A stretch of DNA of 50,766 nucleotides from Rhizobiales bacterium Ga0077548 (GTDB taxonomy: Bacteria > Pseudomonadota > Alphaproteobacteria > Rhizobiales > Xanthobacteraceae). The stretch covers positions 1 to 50,766 of the forward strand of contig LNEZ01000059.1 of the NCBI GenBank assembly GCA_001464215.1, given 5' to 3'. The notes beneath the pieces are model-generated. The model made no database searches and had not been told where the DNA came from. It saw only the letters and a program-made list of their open reading frames with translations. This document shows, one piece after another, positions 1 through 8,555 of the stretch; position 1 is the stretch's first letter, and each line of letters starts with the position of its first letter. A program made the translations under genes and the position numbers.

Positions 1-577
1 GCAGATCGAGGAAACCACCTCGGACTACGACAAGGAAAAATTGCAGGAGCGCCTCGCGAAGCTCGCAGGCGGCGTTGCGGTTATCCGTGTCGGCGGCGCC
101 ACCGAAATCGAGGTGAAGGAGCGCAAGGACCGCGTCGATGACGCGCTCAATGCGACCCGCGCCGCGGTGGAGGAAGGCATCGTGCCGGGCGGGGGCGTCG
201 CGCTCCTGCGTGCGAAGAAGGCCGTCGGCCGCATCAAAGACGAGAATGAGGACGTTCAGGCCGGCATCAATATCGTGCTGAAGGCGCTTGAAGCGCCGAT
301 CCGCCAGATCGCGGAGAATGCCGGCGTCGAAGGCTCGATCGTGGTCGGCAAGATCACCGAGCAGAACGACCCGGATTACGGCTTCGACGCGCAGACCGAA
401 AAATACGGCGATATGTTCAAGGCCGGCATCATCGATCCGGCCAAGGTCGTCCGCACCGCGTTGCAGGATGCGGCTTCGATCGCCGGTCTTCTAGTCACGA
501 CCGAAGCCATGGTCGCAGAACTGCCGAAGAAGGATGCGGCAGCACCTGCAATGCCCGGCGGCGGAATGGACTTTTAG
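1..577 (+). CDS. groEL: Chaperonin GroEL, C-terminal part (5' end outside window)
   Basis: The reading frame is open from base 2 and gives the last 191 residues of the 60-kDa chaperonin GroEL, which forms the double-ring cage that folds proteins with GroES and ATP. Diagnostic stretches are [34 protein letters not shown], the ATP-site segment [10 protein letters not shown], and [14 protein letters not shown]. The protein ends in the Gly/Met tail PGGGMDF typical of GroEL. No internal deletion is visible. The stop codon lies in the loop region of a strong terminator hairpin, so transcription ends right at the end of this gene. groES should lie just upstream, outside the window. Confidence 0.98.
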   Translation, partial: QIEETTSDYDKEKLQERLAKLAGGVAVIRVGGATEIEVKERKDRVDDALNATRAAVEEGIVPGGGVALLRAKKAVGRIKDENEDVQAGINIVLKALEAPIRQIAENAGVEGSIVVGKITEQNDPDYGFDAQTEKYGDMFKAGIIDPAKVVRTALQDAASIAGLLVTTEAMVAELPKKDAAAPAMPGGGMDF

Positions 578-605
578 TCCATTCCGGCCGCCTTGTTTTT
601 TATTT
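557..605 (+). terminator. Rho-independent terminator overlapping the groEL stop codon
   Basis: A 15-bp stem (557-571 with 577-592, one bulged G at 587) closes a 5-base loop and is followed by TTGTTTTTTATTT. The left arm encodes the GroEL tail GGGMD and the loop plus first base of the right arm contain the TAG stop. The final codons therefore double as the terminator stem. Confidence 0.9.
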
Positions 606-634
606 ATCGAAATCGGCTAAAGCCGAATTCGATC

Positions 635-652
635 GGAGGCATGGACTTCTAA
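635..652 (+). other. Relic copy of the GroEL C-terminal tail
   Basis: Eighteen bases read GGA GGC ATG GAC TTC TAA, i.e. Gly-Gly-Met-Asp-Phe-stop, the same ending as the true groEL 58 bases upstream but with different codons (GAC TTC TAA here against GAC TTT TAG). Upstream in this frame there is no recognisable protein. It may be the remnant of a duplicated or recombined groEL 3' end, or a chance match; the segment is short. Confidence 0.45.
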
Positions 653-673
653 GCGGTTCTTTCAATCGAAACG

Positions 674-704
674 AAAAAGGCGCGGAGAAATCCGCGCCTT
701 TTTT
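674..704. terminator. Bidirectional terminator between groEL and the porin gene
   Basis: AAAAAGGCGCGGA, a GAAA tetraloop, then TCCGCGCCTTTTTT. The stem is flanked by A's on one side and T's on the other, so it can stop transcription from both converging genes. It is the second terminator behind groEL and the probable terminator of the outer-membrane protein gene on the minus strand. Confidence 0.9.
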
Positions 705-723
705 GTAGAAGATACGGCCGGCT

Positions 724-1455
724 CTATCCGCCGGTCGAGAACCGCATATTCAGACCAAGCCGCACGATGTGCAGATAGGGATCGCCGGTGATCGCGACCG
801 AAGTGCCAGCACCGGTTTCGATACCGCGGATATCGAGATGTGCGAAGTCGATATAGAGATACTCGATCTTAAACCGCCAGTTGCCGGAGATCGCCCGCTC
901 GTAACCAACGCCGATCACATAACCGGCAATCCACTTGTCGCCGTTGATCAAGCCGTCGTTCGCGTCGAAGTCGGCAAACACGTTGGCCTGGAACTTGGCG
1001 AAAGCGCCGCCCGCAGTGACAAAGAACAGGTTGCGGTCCATCACGTAGCCGAGGCGGGCACGGACAGTGGTGAAGTAGTCGATAGCAAGCGTCGCGAAGG
1101 ACGCGCCGCCGCCGGGATAAATGAAATTGAAGGTGTCGTTGATGTCCGAGATCTGGAAGTCGGCCTCGATACCGAAAAGCCAGTTCGGGCGGAATTGCCA
1201 GTTGTAACCGACCTGGACGCCACCGAAGAATCCTTGCGGATGTAGGTCCAACATTAAGTCGGGCGTGCCGGCCGGCCTCTCGAGCCAGTAGTTAGGGTCG
1301 AAGCCGTAGCCTGCGTTCACACCGCCATACCAGCCGGTCCAGTTGTAACCGGCTGCTGCCTTGTAAACCGGTCCCTTGACCGGGATGTCGGCGGCGATTG
1401 CTGGGCTGCTGAAAAGCACAGCCGCCGCAACCGCGGAGAAAATTGCTTTTTTCAT
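724..1455 (-). CDS. Outer-membrane beta-barrel protein, Omp25/Omp31 (porin-like) family
   Basis: The 243-residue product has a signal peptide (MKKAIFSAVAAAVLFSSPAIA, cleavage near residue 21) and then the alternating pattern of an eight-stranded small barrel. The family marker YNWTGWYGGVNAGYGF follows the signal, and QVGYNWQFRPNWLFGIEADFQ and KIEYLYIDFAHLDI are typical strands. Such proteins are abundant outer-membrane structural proteins in Rhizobiales. The barrel ends RLGLNMRF, where most relatives stop on the aromatic residue, but here four residues (STGG) follow. A GGGGCG ribosome site lies about 7 bases before the ATG. The gene is monocistronic and converges on groEL across two terminators. 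Specific function is not known. Confidence 0.9.
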   Translation of the reverse strand: MKKAIFSAVAAAVLFSSPAIAADIPVKGPVYKAAAGYNWTGWYGGVNAGYGFDPNYWLERPAGTPDLMLDLHPQGFFGGVQVGYNWQFRPNWLFGIEADFQISDINDTFNFIYPGGGASFATLAIDYFTTVRARLGYVMDRNLFFVTAGGAFAKFQANVFADFDANDGLINGDKWIAGYVIGVGYERAISGNWRFKIEYLYIDFAHLDIRGIETGAGTSVAITGDPYLHIVRLGLNMRFSTGG

Positions 1456-1562
1456 TTTATGGACGCCCCTAAGAATTCCAGAAGGGTACTCCCGTAGTCG
1501 CCCTGCGACAAATCTTCGGGAGCTTGTTTAGGCGAATTTCGCGGGGTGGGTAAGAAAAGCCA

Positions 1563-1579
1563 CAGCGGTTAAACCGCTG
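1563..1579 (-). terminator. Possible weak terminator of the TRAP operon
   Basis: The 7-bp inverted repeat CAGCGGT/ACCGCTG, read leftward, is followed by TGGCTTTTCTT. It lies 70-90 bases beyond the dctM stop. The T-run is interrupted, so termination strength is doubtful. The rest of 1456-1650 holds the porin promoter region, where I could not pick a convincing -35/-10 pair. Confidence 0.3.
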
Positions 1580-1650
1580 TTGTTTATAGCCATTTTTTGA
1601 CTGTGGGCCGCGCTGCCTTCATCACGGCGGTAAAAAAGTAGCCCGGGCTG

Positions 1651-2976
1651 CTACCAGCCGATCGCGCGCGGCAGCCAGGTCGCAAGCCCCGGCCATAGGA
1701 ACACGATGAAGGTAGCCAGCACCTGCATCGCGACGAAGGGGATGATGCCGCGGTAGATGTCGCTGGTTTTCACTTCTGGTGGCGCGACACCGCGAAGGAA
1801 AAAGAGCGCCCAGCCGAACGGCGGCGTCAGGAATGACGTCTGCAACATCACGCAGATCAACGAGGCTATCCAGACGAGATCCAACCCATGCGCCTGCATG
1901 ATCGGCAGGAACAGAGGAACCGCGATGTAGCAGATTTCGATCCACTCGATGAAGAAGCCGAGGATGAAGATGATGAAGAGCATGAACCAGATCTCGGCAG
2001 CGACACCGCCGGGTAGCCATTTGAAAGCGTCTTCCACCAGCTTCTCGCCGCCGAGCCCGCGGAACGAGATCGCGAAAATCTGCGCGCAGATAAGAATGAA
2101 CATCATCATCGCGGTGATCTTCGTGGTGGACTCGATTGTCTCGCGCAGAATCTTGAAGGTGAAGCGGCCGCCGAGAGCGGTCACCACGATGGAGCCGAGC
2201 GCACCCATGGACGCAGCCTCCGTTGGCGCCGCGATACCCGCGATGATCGAGCCGAGGACCGCGCCGACCAGCGCGATCGGAGGGAGTGCTACTCGCGCTA
2301 GCTTTTTCCAGAGATCGATCCGGGGGAGTGCTTGGCGCTCCGCCAGCGGCACGGCCGGCACCATCTCCGGTTTGAAAATGCCGAGCGCGAGTATGTAAAT
2401 GATATAGATCGCGGATAGCAGCAGGCCGGGGATTACGGCTGCGGCGAACAGCGTGCCGACGGATTCGTTCATAATGTCTGCGAGTAAAATCAGAATGAGG
2501 CTTGGCGGGATGATCTGCCCGAGTGTGCCGGACGCGCAGATCATGCCTGTCGCAAGTCCCTTGTCGTAGCCGCGGTGAAGCAACGTCGGCAGCGTAAGTA
2601 GTCCGAGTGTCACCACCGTTGCGCCGACGATGCCCGTGGTCGCGCCCAACACAACGCCGACGATAATGATCCCGATTCCCAGTCCGCCGCGCAGCCCGCC
2701 TGCGAGATGCCCGACGACCTCCATCAGGTCTTCGGCCAGCCGCGATTTCTCGAGCATAACGCCCATGAAGACGAAAAGCGGAATCGCAAGCAGCGTGTAA
2801 TTTGTGACCGAGCCGAAGATACGATTCGGTATGAGATTAAAGAGCAGCGGTCCGAACCCGATGTAACCGAAGACAAGTCCGGAGACGGCGAGGGTTAGGC
2901 CTACCGGAAGCCCGATCATAAGCAGCACAAAAAACGCGCCGAGCATTCCAAGCGCGAGGGCTTCATTTCCGGTCAT
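1651..2976 (-). CDS. TRAP transporter large permease subunit (DctM family)
   Basis: A 441-residue protein with about 12 hydrophobic segments from end to end, as expected for the large membrane subunit that carries Na+-driven solute import in tripartite ATP-independent transporters. Recognisable family stretches are LAIPLFVFMGVMLEKS, GATTGIVGATVVTLGLLTLP, SGTLGQIIPPSLILILLAD and LQTSFLTPPFGWALFFLRG. It follows dctQ with a 4-base ATGA overlap and ends the operon. The companion binding protein resembles the alpha-keto acid / mannitol-chloroaromatic group (TakP-like), so an organic acid is the likely substrate. That is inference; the permease alone does not fix it. Confidence 0.95.
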   Translation of the reverse strand: MTGNEALALGMLGAFFVLLMIGLPVGLTLAVSGLVFGYIGFGPLLFNLIPNRIFGSVTNYTLLAIPLFVFMGVMLEKSRLAEDLMEVVGHLAGGLRGGLGIGIIIVGVVLGATTGIVGATVVTLGLLTLPTLLHRGYDKGLATGMICASGTLGQIIPPSLILILLADIMNESVGTLFAAAVIPGLLLSAIYIIYILALGIFKPEMVPAVPLAERQALPRIDLWKKLARVALPPIALVGAVLGSIIAGIAAPTEAASMGALGSIVVTALGGRFTFKILRETIESTTKITAMMMFILICAQIFAISFRGLGGEKLVEDAFKWLPGGVAAEIWFMLFIIFILGFFIEWIEICYIAVPLFLPIMQAHGLDLVWIASLICVMLQTSFLTPPFGWALFFLRGVAPPEVKTSDIYRGIIPFVAMQVLATFIVFLWPGLATWLPRAIGW

Positions 2977-3488
2977 TGCGGGGCTTTCAGTTCTTTAAGT
3001 TTGAGCCACCACTTGATGGCGTCGGCGAGCGATTGCAGCGCGAACAGAAAAAAGCCGAAGGGAATGATTGCCTTCAGCAGGTAACGGTAGGGAATTCCGC
3101 CGGGGTTGGCGGAGCCTTCGCTGTAATTCCAGGATTGCATCACGTAAGGAATCGAAAGCCGGATCACGATGACGCAAACGATAAAAGAGAGCAGCGCGGT
3201 GACGATCTCGAGCTGGATTTTTGTCCGCTCCTGATACTTCGAAAAAAGAATATCGACGCGCACGTGTTCGCCGTGACGCAGCGCGTAAGACATACCAAGC
3301 AGCGAGATCGGCACGAGCAAGTGCCACTCCAGCTCTTGCGCCCAGACCGAGCCGGTCGAGAACATATAGCGAAGCAGCACATTGGCCGCCATGACGAGGA
3401 CGAGCGCAAAGCTCGTCCACGCGGCGACCATGCCGAATTTGTCGATCAGGGTGTCGATCGCGCCTGCGATCGACGCGGCGGTCTTCAT
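2973..3488 (-). CDS. TRAP transporter small permease subunit (DctQ family)
   Basis: About 171 residues with four membrane segments: near 15-35, 50-70, 90-110 and 130-150. WAQELEWHLLVPISLLGMSYALRHGEHVRVDI is the DctQ signature region. The small subunit bridges binding protein and DctM in the inner membrane. I start at the ATG at 3488, four bases after the dctP stop. An upstream start at 3521 would overlap dctP by 29 bases and add eleven residues (MSITRRCSRNP) that look unlike the family. It overlaps dctM by 4 bases, implying coupled translation. Confidence 0.92.
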   Translation of the reverse strand: MKTAASIAGAIDTLIDKFGMVAAWTSFALVLVMAANVLLRYMFSTGSVWAQELEWHLLVPISLLGMSYALRHGEHVRVDILFSKYQERTKIQLEIVTALLSFIVCVIVIRLSIPYVMQSWNYSEGSANPGGIPYRYLLKAIIPFGFFLFALQSLADAIKWWLKLKELKAPQ

Positions 3489-3492
3489 GGGA

Positions 3493-4538
3493 TTACGCGA
3501 GCACCTTCGAGTGATAGACACCCTCGCTGAGCGCGGTCCATGACTTATACTTCGCGAGATAGGCGAAATAGCTGTCGTTGACCTTTTTCACGAGCGGGTC
3601 TTTCGCTACCGCTTCCGCGATCACTTCTTCCGTGCCTTTGCGAAGTGCTGCGACGACGGAATCCGGCAGCGGTTGGGCGATCACACCCTGGTTCTTGACG
3701 AGATCTTCGAAGGCTTCCGCGTTGTTCTTCTGGCACCAGGCTTCGCTGATGACGTTGCACGCAGCACATGCGTTCTCGACGACCGCTTTGAGATCGGGAG
3801 GCAGTTTGTCCCACGCAACTTTGTTGATCGCGACTTCGGAAACGGTTGCCGTCTCGTGCCAGCCGGTCGTGTAATAATACTTCGCGACCTTCTGAAGTCC
3901 GAGCTGACGATCGAGATAGGGTCCGACGAATTCGGCAGCGTCGATCACGCCGCGCTCCAGCGCCGGGAAAATTTCGCCGCCGGGCAGAAGCCGCACATCG
4001 ACGCCGAGTTTCTGGTAGACGCGGCCCGCAAGGCCCGGAATGCGCATCTTCAAGCCCTTGAAGTCGTCGGCGGATTTGATTTCCTTTCTGAACCAGCCGG
4101 TCATCTGCACGCCGGTATTGCCACATACCAGCGGCACCAGACCGAACTTGTCGTAAACCTCCTGATAAAGTCCCATGCCGCCGCCGTCATAGAGCCAGCC
4201 GTTCATGCCCTGAAAGTTCAGGCCGAAAGGAACGAGAAATAGGCATTGCCGTAGTTCATCTCGACCGTACCGGCGGAGGCGGCGTCGAAGCCTTCCATCG
4301 CCGGAACCAGCTCGCCCGCGCCGTAGAATTGAATTTTCAGCCGTCCGCCCGACATCGCCTCGATACGTTTGCAGAGATCGGTCGCACTGCCGGGGCCGAC
4401 CGAATAGAACGCAGCCTTCGGGCCATAGGCACTGGTCATCTTCCAACTGAAGGTCGTCTGCGCGCGCACCACGGCGGGTGCGGCAATCGTGGCGGCGGTG
4501 GCGGTAAGAGCGAGTTTCGTGAAGTCGCGGCGGCGCAT
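3493..4538 (-). pseudogene. TRAP transporter periplasmic binding protein (DctP/TakP-like), frame disrupted
   Basis: Residues 1-26 form a twin-arginine-type signal (RRRDFTKLALTATAATIAAPA, then VVRAQ), followed by a DctP N-domain ending EMNYGNAYF. There the frame runs into FLSA-stop. The rest of the protein resumes one frame away at VPFGLNFQGMNGWLYDGGG and continues intact to KVLA. Relatives carry about a dozen residues between AYF and VPFGLN, so a deletion of roughly 35 bases with a frame change is inferred near 4233-4236. The C-part (GWFRKEIKSADDFKGLKMRIPG, ALERGVIDAAEFVGPYLD, YYYTTGWHE) resembles TakP-type alpha-keto acid binding proteins. The start at 4538 has GGAG 7 bases upstream. If the break is real, the transporter is inactive; a sequence error is equally possible. 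Confidence 0.85.
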
Positions 4539-4736
4539 ACCAATCTCCATTCGTGCCCGCGAATGTGCTCGCGGATGCAGGTACTCCCGCACTGCGGAGC
4601 AAGCGACGTGCCATCCGGTAATTTTCTGTATTCGCGACGAATGTTCTTGGCGATAACGAAATCTCGTAGCGCCGCGGTGCTTAGGGTGCAGTCAAAACCG
4701 CTTACGCATGCTCAAAGCGAATCCAGAATGCAGAGC

Positions 4737-5246
4737 CTAGTACCAGCTCGCCGGCCACTTGCCTTCGTGATCTACAAAGCGGTTCTCGATCCCGTGCCAG
4801 ATAAAAGCGAGCACGGTCAGCAGGATCACGCCTGCCAGCACCGGCATAAAGAGAAAGCTCCAGGGCAAGGCAGACGTCACGATAATCAGAGGATTGATGC
4901 CCGCGGGCGGATGCATGGTGCGCGTCAAATGCATCGCCGTAATCGCAAGCGCGACGGCGAGCGCGGCAGCAAAAGCGCCTGCCCCGAGCAACGAAAGCAC
5001 CGAGAGGCCGATGACGGTCGAGAGCAGATGCCCGCCGATCAGCGCGCGGGGCTGCGCCGGCGGCGCATCCGGTAGGCCGATCACGTTCACGACCGAAGTC
5101 GCGAACGGCACAAGCGCGATCGGGAAATGCCCCATCTCGGCAAGCAATTGCATGGCATAGATGCCGATGCCGCCGCCCAGCGCACGCCAGCAATAGGTCT
5201 TCCAGTTCGCCTTTGCGTTCTCGAGTAGTCCGGCTTTCTCAGGCAA
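4737..5246 (-). CDS. HPP-family integral membrane protein
   Basis: The 169-residue protein has about four membrane helices and the family-naming motif in LTRTMHPPAGINPLI, preceded by GLPDAPPAQPRALIGGHLLS. HPP proteins are small inner-membrane proteins; a plant and cyanobacterial branch has been linked to nitrite transport, but that cannot be carried over here. Translation starts at a TTG that overlaps the end of the deacetylase gene by 8 bases, so it is probably translated with it as the last gene of the glycosyltransferase operon. No ATG fits without losing the first helix. Function unknown. Confidence 0.85.
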   Translation of the reverse strand: MPEKAGLLENAKANWKTYCWRALGGGIGIYAMQLLAEMGHFPIALVPFATSVVNVIGLPDAPPAQPRALIGGHLLSTVIGLSVLSLLGAGAFAAALAVALAITAMHLTRTMHPPAGINPLIIVTSALPWSFLFMPVLAGVILLTVLAFIWHGIENRFVDHEGKWPASWY

Positions 5247-6060
5247 GGGTGGCTTTTGCGTCCTTCATCGCGGCGTGAAACCTGTAGCTTGCAAGCAAGG
5301 ACCGTTCCTCTTCGCGCCGTTCGATCAATTTGTCGCGGGAGCGCAGCACGTCGTCGATGAAGCCGGGATGGACCATGACCACGCCGCCGTCGGTCAGTTC
5401 CGCGATAAAACGCGGAAACAGGTTCTCGAACCTTTCGTGGCCTTCATAATCATAGGCGCCCGAGAAAGATGGATTGGTCTTAAGACCATATATCTTCGCG
5501 AGGCGCGCAAGCCCCAGACTGAGCGTTCCAATCACGCGCGTTTTGTTGTCGGCGGAGATCAGCGCGGAGGTCTTTGCTGGCGCGCATTGGCGGACCCAGG
5601 CGTCCGGCGCGAGTTTCGCGACCGTCGCGACGAATGTTTTGCGAATCGCGGGCATCAACTGACAGTGCTGGTGTCCATCGATGTAGTCGGGCAGGCGTGC
5701 AAACGCGCGCTCGAAGGCTTTGATCTGCGCTTCGATCTCAAGGGCAACGGATTTGCGGCTCACCTGAAAATACGAAAGCGGCGAGAGCAGCGCATTCATC
5801 TGCGGAAGCTTGCCGTCTTTCGTCGCCATCGGCGGCGAGATGAGCGGCGCGAAACCTCCGGAAAGCGTGAGATGCAAGCCGATCTGCACGGGCGTCGGCG
5901 AGGGCGTATTAGCGAGCGCCTTGGCTTCTTCTTCCAGCCCAGGAAAAATCGTCATCACCGAAGTTGCGTTCAGGCGGCCGCCGGCAATGAGTTCGCGAAT
6001 GGCTTTGGAGACGCCCGGCGAAATATTGTAGTCGTCGGCGCAGACGACGACGCGCTTCAC
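5239..6060 (-). CDS. YdjC/ChbG/HpnK-family carbohydrate deacetylase
   Basis: A 273-residue metal-dependent deacetylase of the YdjC fold. Metal and catalytic motifs are visible: ADDYNISPG near residue 8 (Asp-Asp pair), GLHLTLSGG near 73, DGHQHCQLMP near 128, and VMVHPGF near 229. Members remove N-acetyl groups from sugars; ChbG acts on chitobiose, NaxD of Francisella acts on undecaprenyl-phosphate-GalNAc, and HpnK lies in hopanoid clusters. The GTG start overlaps the upstream glycosyltransferase stop (GTGA), and a GtrA gene is next to that, so a lipid-linked amino sugar is a better guess than chitobiose. No hopanoid genes are nearby, which argues against HpnK. Confidence 0.88.
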   Translation of the reverse strand: MKRVVVCADDYNISPGVSKAIRELIAGGRLNATSVMTIFPGLEEEAKALANTPSPTPVQIGLHLTLSGGFAPLISPPMATKDGKLPQMNALLSPLSYFQVSRKSVALEIEAQIKAFERAFARLPDYIDGHQHCQLMPAIRKTFVATVAKLAPDAWVRQCAPAKTSALISADNKTRVIGTLSLGLARLAKIYGLKTNPSFSGAYDYEGHERFENLFPRFIAELTDGGVVMVHPGFIDDVLRSRDKLIERREEERSLLASYRFHAAMKDAKATLA

Positions 6061-7070
6061 TCGGCGGCCTCGCGCGACACGGGCTTCTTCGTGCTGTCCA
6101 ATTCGCGCAATTCGCTTTCGGCAACGAAGTAGGAAGGCCGGCGTTTCAGTTCGGAGAGAATTTTCGCGATATATTCGCCCATGACACCGAGCACGAGTAA
6201 CTGCACGCCGCCGATCACCATAATGGCGACCATCACCGACGGATAACCCGGCACGCCGCGTCCAAGCACGATGGTTTCGAATAAAATCCAGCTACCGAAC
6301 AAAAATGCAGTCGCCGACAGCAACACACCCAAAAGGCTCGCGATCCTGAGTGGTGCCGCCGAAAAGGCGGTGAGGCCTTCGATCGAAAGCCCGAGCAGCG
6401 CGCCGATATTCCAGCTTGACGCACCATGCGCACGCGGCGCGGGCTCGTAAGGCACGCGGATTTGCCGGAAACCGATCCAGCTTGAAAGTCCCTTGAAGAA
6501 ACGGTTGCGCTCCGGCATCTGGCGCAGCGCGTCGGCGGCGCGCGGAGACAGCAGGCGGAAATCGCCGGCATCTTCCGGAATCGGCTGGCGCGCGTTGAAA
6601 TTCAGCACGCGATAGAAAATCTTCGCGGACAGTTGCCTTGTCACCGGCTCTTCCTCGCGATGCGCCTTGGCGGTGTAGGCGACGTCGTAATGCTCGTCCT
6701 GCCAGAGGGCCACGAGCTTTTCCGCAAGCTCGGGCGGATGCTGGCCGTCGCCGTCCATGAACAGGATCGCACCCATCCGCGCGTGGTCTAGCCCCGCGAG
6801 CAGCGCCGCTTCCTTGCCGAAGTTGCGCGAGAGCGAAAGCGCCTGCACATCAGCGGCGTCTGCCGGAAGACTGCGCGCAATTGCAAAACTGTCGTCGCGG
6901 CTGCCGTCGTCGACATAGACGATCTCTAGCTTCAGACCGCGCTGGTCGCGCAGGCGCGTGGCAAGCGACATCAGCTTGGCGTGAAGTGCTGCCAGCCCCG
7001 CGGCCTCGTTGAAGACCGGGACGACGATGGTGAGCCCTTCCGCCCTTTTCATGCCTTGCTTCGCGTTCAT
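6057..7070 (-). CDS. Family-2 glycosyltransferase, polyprenyl-phosphate type (GtrB/ArnC/FlmF-like)
   Basis: About 337 residues. The N-terminal GT-A domain begins LTIVVPVFNEAAGL, has VYVDDGSRDDSF near 60 and the metal-binding FMDGDGQHPPEL near 110. Two C-terminal membrane helices follow (IASLLGVLLSATAFLFGSWI and VMVAIMVIGGVQLLVLGVMG), with YIAKILSELKRRP after them. This architecture moves a sugar from a nucleotide onto a polyprenyl phosphate at the inner face of the inner membrane. The ATG at 7070 is preceded by AGGCAGG; a GTG at 7103 is a poorer choice because its purine run touches the start codon. Operon with the deacetylase; gtrA is divergent and next door. Confidence 0.9.
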   Translation of the reverse strand: MNAKQGMKRAEGLTIVVPVFNEAAGLAALHAKLMSLATRLRDQRGLKLEIVYVDDGSRDDSFAIARSLPADAADVQALSLSRNFGKEAALLAGLDHARMGAILFMDGDGQHPPELAEKLVALWQDEHYDVAYTAKAHREEEPVTRQLSAKIFYRVLNFNARQPIPEDAGDFRLLSPRAADALRQMPERNRFFKGLSSWIGFRQIRVPYEPAPRAHGASSWNIGALLGLSIEGLTAFSAAPLRIASLLGVLLSATAFLFGSWILFETIVLGRGVPGYPSVMVAIMVIGGVQLLVLGVMGEYIAKILSELKRRPSYFVAESELRELDSTKKPVSREAAE

Positions 7071-7205
7071 TGGCCTGCCTGACCTCGAAGAAGCCAGTTT
7101 CACCCTTCCTTTTCCCGTTTCCTAGCGGAAAGCCAGAACGCGGTAAAACGCCCGCGGTGCAAGGCCTTTGGCGTGCTAGGAAACCGCCGTACCTCAAGTG
7201 ATTCC

Positions 7206-7583
7206 ATGCGCGCGCTTATCAAACAGATCATGAGTTTCGGCCTGATCGGCTTCGTCAACGCCGGCGTCGATACCGCCGTTTTCTTCACGGCGCTCAAGTT
7301 TCTCACCGACAACCTGATCGTCGCGAATGTCTGCGCCTGGATCGTGGCGGTGAGCTGTTCCTATGTGTTGAACTCGCGCTTTACCTTCGGCAAGCCGCTG
7401 CGGCTGAAAGATTATTTCTTCTTCGCGGCGACGCAGATAGGCGGGTTCGTCGCGAATACGACGGCGCTGCTGCTCACCGCACCTTATGTGCCGCTACTCG
7501 TCGCGAAGATCATCGCAATCGGCTTCGGCTTTGTAGTGAACTTCACGCTCGCGCGTTTCATCGTCTTCCGCGCGCCGCAGTAA
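7206..7583 (+). CDS. GtrA-family membrane protein
   Basis: A 125-residue protein with four membrane helices and the GtrA opening SFGLIGFVNAGVDTAVFF, followed by CSYVLNSRFTFGK and the closing FGFVVNFTLARFIVF. GtrA proteins are thought to flip polyprenyl-phosphate-linked sugars or support their transfer. It is divergent from the GT2 gene, 135 bases away, so the two probably share a promoter region and a pathway. I use the ATG at 7206 rather than a start 33 bases upstream, since residues before it do not match the family. Its TAA directly abuts the reverse stop codon of hisG. Confidence 0.88.
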   Translation: MRALIKQIMSFGLIGFVNAGVDTAVFFTALKFLTDNLIVANVCAWIVAVSCSYVLNSRFTFGKPLRLKDYFFFAATQIGGFVANTTALLLTAPYVPLLVAKIIAIGFGFVVNFTLARFIVFRAPQ

Positions 7584-8555
7584 TTACTTCAAGCGCGACA
7601 CGAGCTTGTCGAACAGCGGATTGTCCTGCGCGAAGACATATTCCGGCGCGGACACGATCACGGTTTCCGCCCCCCGCTCACGCAGAAAGATCGAAAAATC
7701 GTGCAGCGTCGAAGGCGGGCACAAGAGTGTCAGCATTCCCGACGAAGTCGGTCCGCCGAACGGCGCCTGCACGCCGAATTTGCCTTTTGCCTCCGCCAGC
7801 ATCTCGGCGTCCGCGCCTTTGAAGCGCATCCGCACTTCGCGCATGGTGCGGGCGCGCCGCTCCGCTGCGACACGGTCGAGTAAAAGTTGCGCGGCTTTGC
7901 GCGCCTTAACGCTCCACTCGGCATCGATAGATGCCACAAGATTAGCCTGCGAGCGCAGCAAGATGCCGTCGTCGACGACCTTGAGGCCGTTCGCGGCAAG
8001 CGTGGAGCCGGTCGTCGTGATATCGACGATCAGTTCGGCGGTGCCGGCAGCAGGCGCACCTTCTGTCGCGCCAAGGCTTTCGACGATGCGATAATCCGCG
8101 ATGCCGTGACCTGCGAAGAAGGCGCGCGTCATGTTCACGTATTTGGTGGCAACCCGCATACGCTGGCCGCGTTTCGCGTGAAACGCGGTCGCGACGTCGT
8201 CGAGGTCTTCCATCGTGCGGACATCGATCCAAGCCTGCGGCACGGCGACGACGACGTTGGCAAAACCGAAACGCAGTCCCTCCAGCAGCACGACACGGTT
8301 GTCCGCATCCGGAATGGATTCGCGAACAAGGTCTTCGCCGGTAATTCCGATGTGGACCGAGCCTTGCGCGAGCGAGGCGGCGATGTCGGCAGCCGAAAGA
8401 TAGGCGACTTCGACATCGGGAAGTTCCGGAATAGTGCCGCGATAGTCGCGTCCGCCGCGTCCCTGCACCAGCGAAAGACCCGCACGCGCGAAAAACGCGT
8501 GCGCGTTCTCCATCAAGCGGCCCTTGGAAGGAACGGCGAGAATGAGCGCGCTCAT
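7584..8555 (-). CDS. hisG: ATP phosphoribosyltransferase catalytic subunit
   Basis: HisG catalyses the first step of histidine synthesis, joining ATP and PRPP to phosphoribosyl-ATP. The 323-residue product starts [19 protein letters not shown], contains [15 protein letters not shown] and the PRPP-binding stretch [18 protein letters not shown]. It is longer than the ~210-residue short form but, like other alphaproteobacterial enzymes, is paired with a HisZ regulatory subunit encoded immediately upstream (4-base overlap). The gene ends exactly against gtrA with no base in between. Histidine feedback is expected through the HisG-HisZ complex; no leader attenuator was seen. Confidence 0.95.
   Translation of the reverse strand: MSALILAVPSKGRLMENAHAFFARAGLSLVQGRGGRDYRGTIPELPDVEVAYLSAADIAASLAQGSVHIGITGEDLVRESIPDADNRVVLLEGLRFGFANVVVAVPQAWIDVRTMEDLDDVATAFHAKRGQRMRVATKYVNMTRAFFAGHGIADYRIVESLGATEGAPAAGTAELIVDITTTGSTLAANGLKVVDDGILLRSQANLVASIDAEWSVKARKAAQLLLDRVAAERRARTMREVRMRFKGADAEMLAEAKGKFGVQAPFGGPTSSGMLTLLCPPSTLHDFSIFLRERGAETVIVSAPEYVFAQDNPLFDKLVSRLK

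Noticed and set aside
769-1245. Long open frames opposite the porin gene and many other genes
   Set aside because: These are antisense or shifted shadows in GC-rich coding DNA. They show Arg-rich or low-complexity translations, no family motifs, and no ribosome sites.
5239-6060. Calling the YdjC protein HpnK (hopanoid biosynthesis)
   Set aside because: No squalene-hopene or hpn genes are in the window, and the linked glycosyltransferase and GtrA point to lipid-linked sugars.
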